From Clostridiales bacterium (lineage in GTDB: Bacteria > Acidobacteriota > Aminicenantia > Aminicenantales > UBA8522), in assembly GCA_029907205.1 (NCBI GenBank), contig JARYMI010000024.1, positions 1 to 55,181 on the forward strand: DNA of 55,181 nt. The letters run 5' to 3'. A model generated the notes under the pieces. It searched no databases, was not told where the DNA came from, and was given only the letters and a program-made list of their open reading frames with translations. Position 1 is the first letter of the stretch; each line of letters opens with the position of its first letter. Below, one piece after another: positions 49,876 through 55,181 of the stretch. The translations under genes were made by a program, and so were the position numbers.

Positions 49876-50124
49876 GTGGATAAACAAATGATTGTCCGCA
49901 TCGATACCGACCTCAAGGAGCGCCTGAACCGGCTGGCCCGGAACGAAGGCAAGACGACCAGTCAGCTGGTCCGTGAACTCATCCGCGATTATGTCAAGGA
50001 GAGGGACATCGGCGCATATATCGATGGGTTGTGGGGCCGGATCGGCGCGAAGCTCGCTGCGCGCGGCGTCCGGCCCGCCGACATAAAAAAAGCCATCGCG
50101 GCATCGCGAAAAAGACGCGGATGA
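49876..50124 (+). CDS. Ribbon-helix-helix antitoxin
   Basis: An 82-residue protein. The N-terminus (KQMIVRIDTDLKERLNRLARNEGKTTSQLVRELIRDYV) is a ribbon-helix-helix module; the rest is a helical toxin-binding tail ending in KKAIAASRKRRG. The start GTG at 49876 was chosen because AAGGAG sits at proper spacing; the 19 codons further upstream lie in the promoter. It overlaps the PIN toxin (ATGA). Confidence 0.85.
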   Translation: MDKQMIVRIDTDLKERLNRLARNEGKTTSQLVRELIRDYVKERDIGAYIDGLWGRIGAKLAARGVRPADIKKAIAASRKRRG

Positions 50125-50531
50125 GAGTCGTCATCGACACGAACGTTTTTGTCTCCAGCTTTTTTGGAGGAAAGCCCCGGAAGGTCATCGAACTCTGGAA
50201 GAAGGGGGAGATCACAATCTGCCTTACCCCTTGCATCATCGAGGAATATATCAATGTCCTCCAGCGGCTGGGGCTTGAAGAAGAGCCGGAGATCGGCGAG
50301 CTCATCGGCCTTTTGGCCGAGGGTTATCACATTTCCTTCATCACGAAGACCTCATCGCTCAAGATCGTCCAAAAGGATCCGGCCCATGACAAGTTCATCG
50401 AATGCGCGGTTGCCCTTAAGGCCGAGGCGATTATCACCGGCGACAAGGGTTTGAAGGCCATCCGAGATTACATGGGGATAAAGATTCTCAGCCCGGAAGA
50501 ATTCCTCTCCCTTTTTCACCGCAGCAAATGA
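50121..50531 (+). CDS. PIN-domain toxin
   Basis: A 136-residue PIN nuclease of the group with VVIDTNVFVSSFFGGKPRKVI. Acidic residues for the metal site are Asp in IDTNVFV, Glu in CIIEEYINVL, Asp in DKFIECAVALKAEAIITGDKGL. The true start is the ATG at 50121, overlapping the antitoxin stop. The C-terminus GIKILSPEEFLSLF is typical. Part of this gene was copied into the remnant at 48087-48150. Confidence 0.9.
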   Translation: MRVVIDTNVFVSSFFGGKPRKVIELWKKGEITICLTPCIIEEYINVLQRLGLEEEPEIGELIGLLAEGYHISFITKTSSLKIVQKDPAHDKFIECAVALKAEAIITGDKGLKAIRDYMGIKILSPEEFLSLFHRSK

Positions 50532-50635
50532 CAGCGCCGTCGGGTGTCCTCATTAATCATAGGATCTGTCATTTGATTCTGGCTCGTTTGAAAACTTACA
50601 AGATCTTATGGCAAAATTTGAGTAAAGCTGGCGAG

Positions 50636-51406
50636 ATGAGAAAGAAGGCGAGGGCCAGGTATGAACTCTTGATCATTCCCATTATTCTCACTATTCTCAT
50701 CTTGAGCGGAGGATGGGCTTCAATGTCAAAAGCAAAAGACACAGCGGCCCCTGATATCCAGGAGAAACTTTTGACCATGGAAGATGGAACGGCTCTCCGT
50801 TACACGCTTTCCCTTCCCTCCTCGATCTCCACCAAAAAAGCCGTGCCGCTTGTTTTGGCCCTCCACTACGGCGGCACAGTAACTCCTTATTTCGGGAAAG
50901 ATATTCTGGTCTATCTCGTGGAACCCGCGCTCCGCGGCCTTGATGCGGTCATGGCGTCGCCAGATTGTCCGGCCCGAGGCTGGAACAACCCCACGAGCGA
51001 ACGGGCGGTCCTGTCTCTCCTCGACTATCTTCTAAAAAACTATCCGATCGACAAAAATAAAATCGTGGTGACAGGGTACAGCCTGGGCGCGTTCGGAACG
51101 TGGTACCTCGTCTCCAGACACCCGCATGTTTTCTCGGCCGCCATTCCCATTTCCGGGGTCCCCCGCGAAGAAATTTCGCTAGAGAAGAACGAAACACCGG
51201 TTTACATCATCCATAGCCAGGACGACGAGCTTATCCCTCTGGTTGGAGTCAAACAGTTCATCCAGGAATGGAAATCCAGAGGGCTTAATGTCCGTCTCGA
51301 GGTCATAAGCGGCATCGGCCATTATGATTATTCGGGCTACGTCCAGGCGCTCCGAAAAACTGTCCCCTGGCTAAAGAAAGTGTGGCAGGCAAGAAAGCAG
51401 GATTGA
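50636..51406 (+). CDS. Exported alpha/beta hydrolase
   Basis: A 256-residue hydrolase, likely from the ATG at 50636; the frame continues to 50528 but without a start signal. The N-terminal hydrophobic stretch (LLIIPIILTILILSGGW) suggests export or anchoring. The nucleophile is Ser in TGYSLGAFGTW, the acid is Asp in SQDDELIPL and the base is His in GIGHYDYS. This is the phospholipase/carboxylesterase or poly-hydroxybutyrate-depolymerase-like layout. Substrate unknown. It is downstream of the PIN toxin on the same strand with 104 bp between. Confidence 0.8.
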   Translation: MRKKARARYELLIIPIILTILILSGGWASMSKAKDTAAPDIQEKLLTMEDGTALRYTLSLPSSISTKKAVPLVLALHYGGTVTPYFGKDILVYLVEPALRGLDAVMASPDCPARGWNNPTSERAVLSLLDYLLKNYPIDKNKIVVTGYSLGAFGTWYLVSRHPHVFSAAIPISGVPREEISLEKNETPVYIIHSQDDELIPLVGVKQFIQEWKSRGLNVRLEVISGIGHYDYSGYVQALRKTVPWLKKVWQARKQD

Positions 51407-51532
51407 CTCTGAAATGGCTAAGTGCCCGTGAGCGCAGAATTCAATTCTAAACTTGAATCAAAACCCGCCCGAGCATCCTCTCATCTCCGCCCTGAGCTAT
51501 TTTTGCCCTTCGGCGAATCCGCAAGCCCAGTG

Positions 51533-52639
51533 CTAATGAGCCTCTGAAAGATGCCCGTATTCCTGGAAGAGGCGGCCCCAGGGGGATTCGCGGAGCCATC
51601 TCTTGTAGATACGGCTTTCTTTAAAGGGCCAGTGGATGAGGTCATGGTAGATATAGGAATACAAGATCAGCAAAAGAAGAAGCGGCGGACGGGTGAGGAG
51701 CTTCTGGAAGATGCGGGTGGGACCGAACCAGGTCAGCCAGCCGGCCAGGCGGTGGAAGGAGCGGCCCACTTCGAAGCCCCAGTTTTCGGCGGACCTAGCC
51801 GTGTCGCCGACGATTTCAATCTCCTCAGGTCTGCCAACACCGAGACCGGCCTCATGAGCCAGTCGGATGTATTTTATGTCCATCGGATTGAACCCCATCA
51901 GCCTGGCGGCGACAGCGTCGATAGCCACCTGATCAGCGCTGGCCAGGAGAATGTTTTTCATCACGGGCTTCATGACCCGGGGCCCAGGGCCGTTGCCGGC
52001 CGTCGTCCCATCCATGATGCAGAATATCCCCGGGTGGATTTCTTTCTGGATGGCCAGGAGGTCAACAAGCGTTTCGTGGATGTAGGTATGGGTGCAGTGG
52101 CGCTTGTGAGTGAGCAGGCCGCCAAAGGCATTCTTCATCGCGCCGGTCGTTGTCGTGTAGATATGACATTTAACCGTCGGCAGGTGGATGACATTCTTGC
52201 CAACAAAGTAATCCGGGATTTTGATACCGCGGCGGTAGATCTTGGGGAGGACGAGCATCCCTGCCTTAGGCTCATAAACGACCCACTTCATGTCGGCTTT
52301 GCGGAAGTTATACAGGACATCGACTCCGTGTTTCTCGAAAACTGGCTTATAATGATTGAGATCTTCACCCTTGCGGGCATTTGTGACCTCAGTTTCGTTT
52401 TGAACGCAGGCGAGGCGGCTGAACCCGTGCTTTTTCAGGGCCAGGATCGTCCCTTCGAGCTGCCAGGGCGTCGTGTTGGCTGATGGAAAAGGATAATGCC
52501 AGCTGATGTTGTCTTTGAGGATGGTCGGGGCGGCTTTGTCCAATGTCGACGGTCCTCCGCCCAGCTCGAAAACCCGGACGATATCGTCGAGAACCGTTTC
52601 GGGGGTCGTGCTCAGAAGAGCAACCCTGGCTTTGCTCAT
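51533..52639 (-). CDS. DUF362 family protein
   Basis: A 368-residue protein of the DUF362 family. Visible blocks: KVALLS-type N-terminus (MSKARVALLSTTPE), LKDNISWHYPFPSANTTPWQLEG, VIHLPTVKCHIYTTTTGAMKNAFGGLLTHKR, CIMDGTTAGNGPGPRVMKP and NILLASADQVAIDAVAARLMGF. There are no CxxC ferredoxin motifs, in contrast to many DUF362 proteins. A C-terminal hydrophobic patch (LLLLLILYSYIYHDLIHW) may contact the membrane. Its function is unknown. It diverges from the HAD gene. Confidence 0.88.
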   Translation of the reverse strand: MSKARVALLSTTPETVLDDIVRVFELGGGPSTLDKAAPTILKDNISWHYPFPSANTTPWQLEGTILALKKHGFSRLACVQNETEVTNARKGEDLNHYKPVFEKHGVDVLYNFRKADMKWVVYEPKAGMLVLPKIYRRGIKIPDYFVGKNVIHLPTVKCHIYTTTTGAMKNAFGGLLTHKRHCTHTYIHETLVDLLAIQKEIHPGIFCIMDGTTAGNGPGPRVMKPVMKNILLASADQVAIDAVAARLMGFNPMDIKYIRLAHEAGLGVGRPEEIEIVGDTARSAENWGFEVGRSFHRLAGWLTWFGPTRIFQKLLTRPPLLLLLILYSYIYHDLIHWPFKESRIYKRWLRESPWGRLFQEYGHLSEAH

Positions 52640-52716
52640 GATTCTCCTCTCCGATCGGTGTCAGCCCGATTCTAACGGTTTTCCCATCTTTTTTTCAATA
52701 ACTTAGTTCAATTCAG

Positions 52717-52745
52717 TTGGCGGGCCGGCAATTCTCTGGTAATAT
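52717..52745 (+). promoter_or_regulatory. Promoter of the HAD gene, possible leaderless start
   Basis: TTGGCG (52717-52722), 17-bp spacer, TAATAT (52740-52745). A start point about 7 bases downstream would coincide with the ATG at 52752, so the message could be leaderless. No ribosome-binding site is evident other than GGCAGG, which is very close to the ATG. Confidence 0.45.
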
Positions 52746-52751
52746 GGCAGG

Positions 52752-53444
52752 ATGAAAAGGCCTGAAGTGAAAGCGCTTATATTCGATATGGACGGGCTGA
52801 TGATCGATAGCGAACGTCTCTACTTCGATGTAGAAAGACAGATTGCCCGGAGATACGGTAAAGAAGTCAAAAACGAAACCCTCTGGCGGATGATGGGGAG
52901 AAAGCCGATCGAAAGCCTAACGATTTTCATCCGGGAGCTGAGTTTGCCCCTCGACCCGGCCGAAGCCGTGAAGATAAGAAACGACCTCATGCGGGAGAGG
53001 ATGAAGCATGACCTCCAGCCTATGCCCGGGCTTTTCCATATCATCGATGCCTTCTATGGCCAATTGAAGCTGGCGGTGTCAACTGGCGCGCCGCAGGAGT
53101 TCCTTGATATCGCCGTGGACAAGCTTGGAATCCGGGATAAATTCGATGTCCTTCTGGCATCAGACGATATCCGGAACGGCAAACCAGACCCTGAAATCTT
53201 CCTCAAAACATGCGAGAGACTGGGCGTTCGGCCCGGCGAAGCCACCATCCTTGAGGATTCGGAAAACGGCGTCGTCGCCGGAAAAGGGGCGGGCTCCACT
53301 GTCATCGCCGTCCCCTCAGATTACACCCGCGGCCAGGATTTCAGCCTGGCGGATTTTGTAGCGGCCGATCTTTTCGAGGCGGAAAAATATATCCGTAGCC
53401 TGATGAACCCCTGCCTCTGCGACTTCGATAGGATCAAGCAATAA
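52752..53444 (+). CDS. HAD-superfamily phosphatase/phosphoglucomutase-like protein
   Basis: A 230-residue HAD hydrolase. Motif I is IFDMDGLMIDSE (two Asp), motif II is VSTGAPQEF, motif III is the Lys in GKPDPEIF and motif IV is ILEDSENGVVAGKGAG. The cap is the helical type between motifs I and II, as in beta-phosphoglucomutase-like and sugar-phosphate phosphatases. The region after the HAD core (ADLFEAEKYIRSL) has no known role. Alone between the DUF362 gene and the receptor. Confidence 0.9.
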   Translation: MKRPEVKALIFDMDGLMIDSERLYFDVERQIARRYGKEVKNETLWRMMGRKPIESLTIFIRELSLPLDPAEAVKIRNDLMRERMKHDLQPMPGLFHIIDAFYGQLKLAVSTGAPQEFLDIAVDKLGIRDKFDVLLASDDIRNGKPDPEIFLKTCERLGVRPGEATILEDSENGVVAGKGAGSTVIAVPSDYTRGQDFSLADFVAADLFEAEKYIRSLMNPCLCDFDRIKQ

Positions 53445-53474
53445 ACCGAAAAAGAAGAAAAATTTGCTTTCGGG

Positions 53475-53520
53475 TAAAAATTCAATTTTTTGGAAAGAAA
53501 TTCAAAAAATTGAATTTTTA
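53475..53520. repeat. Perfect 18-bp AT-rich inverted repeat
   Basis: Arms 53475-53492 and 53503-53520 are exact complements (core AAATTCAATTTTTTG) with a 10-base loop, 31 bp after the HAD stop. It could be a terminator for the HAD gene or an enhancer-binding site for the sigma-54 promoter 64 bp downstream. The weak A-T stem makes a strong terminator less likely. Confidence 0.75.
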
Positions 53521-53583
53521 AAAGAATAATCAATTTTATGGAAAAATAACTTATTTATAATCAATAACATAAAAATTCTAATT

Positions 53584-53600
53584 TTGGCATGAAAATTGCA
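53584..53600 (+). promoter_or_regulatory. Sigma-54 (RpoN) -24/-12 promoter
   Basis: TTGGCATGAAAATTGCA fits the consensus YTGGCACG-N4-TTGCW with only C-to-T in the -24 block. GG and GC are at the correct 10-bp spacing. It lies 226 bp before the receptor ATG at 53827. Confidence 0.65.
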
Positions 53601-53826
53601 TGGTAATATTATGGTCATTATACAATAATATAAATATGCTTAGATGAATGAAGAGCAAAATTCTATATTCGGCGCACAAGAGGGGAGCACTCATTCAAGA
53701 AAGGAGGTGTGAACAACGAGGGAAAAATAGAAACCAGCGGCTTATAGTCGGAGTGACAGATTTTCACTCCAGGGAAGTGGTTGTTTACAAGACGAAAAGA
53801 GGTAATAAAAAAGGAGATTAAAAGAG

Positions 53827-55181
53827 ATGAAAAAAGTCTTGGTAACCATTTTATTATTTCTTGCTTCCGCCCTCTTTTCTGCCGCCCAAATCTCTCAAAC
53901 GGGAACTCTGAACGGCACTGTTTATGACCAGGATAGGCAACCCCTTCCAGGCGTCACAGTAACGATTAAGTCTCCAGTTTTAATCCTGCCCCAGATGGAC
54001 ACAGTCACAACGGAAAGAGGGCATTTTCGCTTCCCCGCGCTGCCTCCGGGTGAATACACCGCAACGTTCACGCTATCAGGGTTTAAAACGTTGATCCGAG
54101 AAGGCATCAGGGTTACCGTCGGGGTTACCACCACGTTGGACGTTGTTCTTGAGCAGACAACTTTAGAAGAAAGCATTACCGTCACTGGTAAGTCACCTAC
54201 GGTCGATATCCAGAGGACATCGAGGGCCGTCAACCTGACCAAGGACATACTCCAGAATCTTCCCGCAGCCCGAAACCTGGGGACCTATTTTAACATGGCA
54301 CCCGGGGTTACAAGCAGCACTGTCCATGGTAGCTCCGAGCGAGACAATACGTACAACATCGATGGTGTTAACGTAACCGACCCGGTTACCGGAACGACGG
54401 GCGGAGGGTTCAGCATTGACATCATGGAAGAGCTGTCCATCCAGACTGGAGGGCTTCCGGCTGAGTATGGAAGTGTCCGGGGTGGCGTGGTCAACGTTGT
54501 CACCAAATCCGGCGGAAATAAATTCAGCGGCAGCGCCATTGGCTACTATCAGAACAAGGATCTGCAGTCAGTCAATAATAAGGGTACCATCTTCGAAGGG
54601 CAAAAGGGCGGTACCGAGTATGAATTTGAACCTTCCCTTACTTTTGGCGGACCGATCATCAAGGATAAAATCTGGGTTTTCCTCACCGGAACTCATCGCA
54701 AAATCAAGCAATACGTCCTTGGCTATCCCTGGGATCAAACAGACAACGTTCCCATCGATTACACCTATTATATGCCTTTCGGCAAGATTACTTCCCAATT
54801 GACCAAGAAAGACCGCGTTGTTCTATCATTTAATTATTATGACTTCATCAGGCATCACCGCGGAGCCTCCACCAGCCGAAACATCGACAGCACCTGGGAC
54901 CAGACGACACCTATTTATACCTATAATTTCCAGTTAACCCATTTCTTTGGCCCTAACCTGTTCATGAATTTCAAAGTATCTTACCTCAATTATCACCTCA
55001 ACCTGACGGCTAAAAACGATAAAGTCCAAATTTACGATTCCGCTATTTCCAAGTATACGCAAAGCTACGGTTATGACGACGTTTACTCCCGTGATCGTTT
55101 CCAGGCCTTGACGGATGCAACCTATTTCATAGACGAATGGCTGGGAAGTCATGAACTAAAACTCGGAGCTGAATTCGAATA
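53827..55181 (+). CDS. Third Oar-like TonB-dependent receptor, 3' part outside the window
   Basis: The first 451 codons of a receptor whose end lies beyond the window. It has a signal peptide (LVTILLFLASALFSAAQ), then a carboxypeptidase-regulatory-like domain (TLNGTVYDQDRQPLPGVTVTI, FPALPPGEYTATF). The plug shows SPTVDIQRTSRAVNL, YNIDGVNVTDPVTG, LPAEYGSVRGGVVNVVTKSGGNKFSG and the start of the barrel (PIIKDKIWVFLTGTHRKI). It is less similar to the two receptors at 10341 and 16556 than these are to each other. Unlike them, it has a sigma-54-type promoter, so its expression is probably activator-controlled. Confidence 0.9.
   Translation, partial: MKKVLVTILLFLASALFSAAQISQTGTLNGTVYDQDRQPLPGVTVTIKSPVLILPQMDTVTTERGHFRFPALPPGEYTATFTLSGFKTLIREGIRVTVGVTTTLDVVLEQTTLEESITVTGKSPTVDIQRTSRAVNLTKDILQNLPAARNLGTYFNMAPGVTSSTVHGSSERDNTYNIDGVNVTDPVTGTTGGGFSIDIMEELSIQTGGLPAEYGSVRGGVVNVVTKSGGNKFSGSAIGYYQNKDLQSVNNKGTIFEGQKGGTEYEFEPSLTFGGPIIKDKIWVFLTGTHRKIKQYVLGYPWDQTDNVPIDYTYYMPFGKITSQLTKKDRVVLSFNYYDFIRHHRGASTSRNIDSTWDQTTPIYTYNFQLTHFFGPNLFMNFKVSYLNYHLNLTAKNDKVQIYDSAISKYTQSYGYDDVYSRDRFQALTDATYFIDEWLGSHELKLGAEFE

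Larger units (their letters stand above)
53445..53826. other. AT-rich leader region of the third receptor
   Basis: This 382-bp region is much more AT-rich than the window average. It holds an 18-bp inverted repeat (53475-53520), a sigma-54-type promoter (53584-53600) and, close to the receptor start, AAAAGGAG as ribosome-binding site. The segment 53640-53820 includes a further AAAGGAGG near 53700 without a convincing open frame. Confidence 0.6.

Overview
The window looks like part of a chromosome from a Gram-negative, outer-membrane bacterium of the Aminicenantes / Acidobacteriota type. This is inferred from gene content, not from a marker gene. It carries several secreted GWxTD-domain proteins, large Oar-like TonB-dependent receptors with an N-terminal carboxypeptidase-regulatory domain, many secreted TPR proteins, an LptF-LptG fusion, LptB, and an EndoQ-family nuclease. 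Coding density is high and both strands are used.

Layout. 1-5 kb: a small outer-membrane barrel gene interrupted at a G8 tract, a secreted two-repeat protein, then HU and a cell-wall/DNA block (ddl, ruvX, mltG). 5-19.3 kb: the most distinctive region. Two related modules each pair a plus-strand Oar-like receptor (10341-13130 and 16556-19309) with neighbouring minus-strand GWxTD and carboxypeptidase-regulatory/TPR proteins. A free-standing beta-sandwich protein (5088-6182) lies at one edge and a 230-bp MITE at the other. 19.7-26.6 kb: sulfatase-like/TPR protein, EndoQ-like nuclease, bifunctional nuclease and the LptF-LptG fusion. 26.7-31.3 kb (minus strand): purC, PHP phosphoesterase, cvpA, a Fis-type HTH gene, then groES-groEL behind a perfect CIRCE box and a second CIRCE-like box. 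31.5-40.7 kb: mostly housekeeping genes (YfiH/PgeF, a PflX-like radical SAM protein, P1 peptidase plus racemase, rpsU, lipA, metallophosphoesterase, DUF1848, lptB, an acidic zinc-ribbon membrane protein). These are separated by at least two families of GC-rich interspersed repeats.

40.9-50.6 kb, just downstream of tRNA-Val(CAC), is an accessory island. It holds HicAB, a RelBE-like remnant, AbiEi/AbiEii, two PIN-toxin modules plus the remnant of a third, an AAA/DUF234 ATPase, a sialidase-fold lipoprotein, a ubiquitin-like protein and several gene fragments. Several toxin-antitoxin modules have a clear palindrome just upstream. The window ends with an alpha/beta hydrolase, a DUF362 protein, a HAD phosphatase and the first 451 codons of a third Oar-like receptor, which sits behind a sigma-54-type promoter.

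How the genes may work together (inference): the GWxTD and TPR proteins are all exported and always sit beside receptors, so they may form periplasmic or envelope-bound partner complexes for large-substrate uptake or envelope processing. LptB and LptFG supply lipopolysaccharide export. The island looks like a site of repeated gain and decay of small defence and toxin modules.
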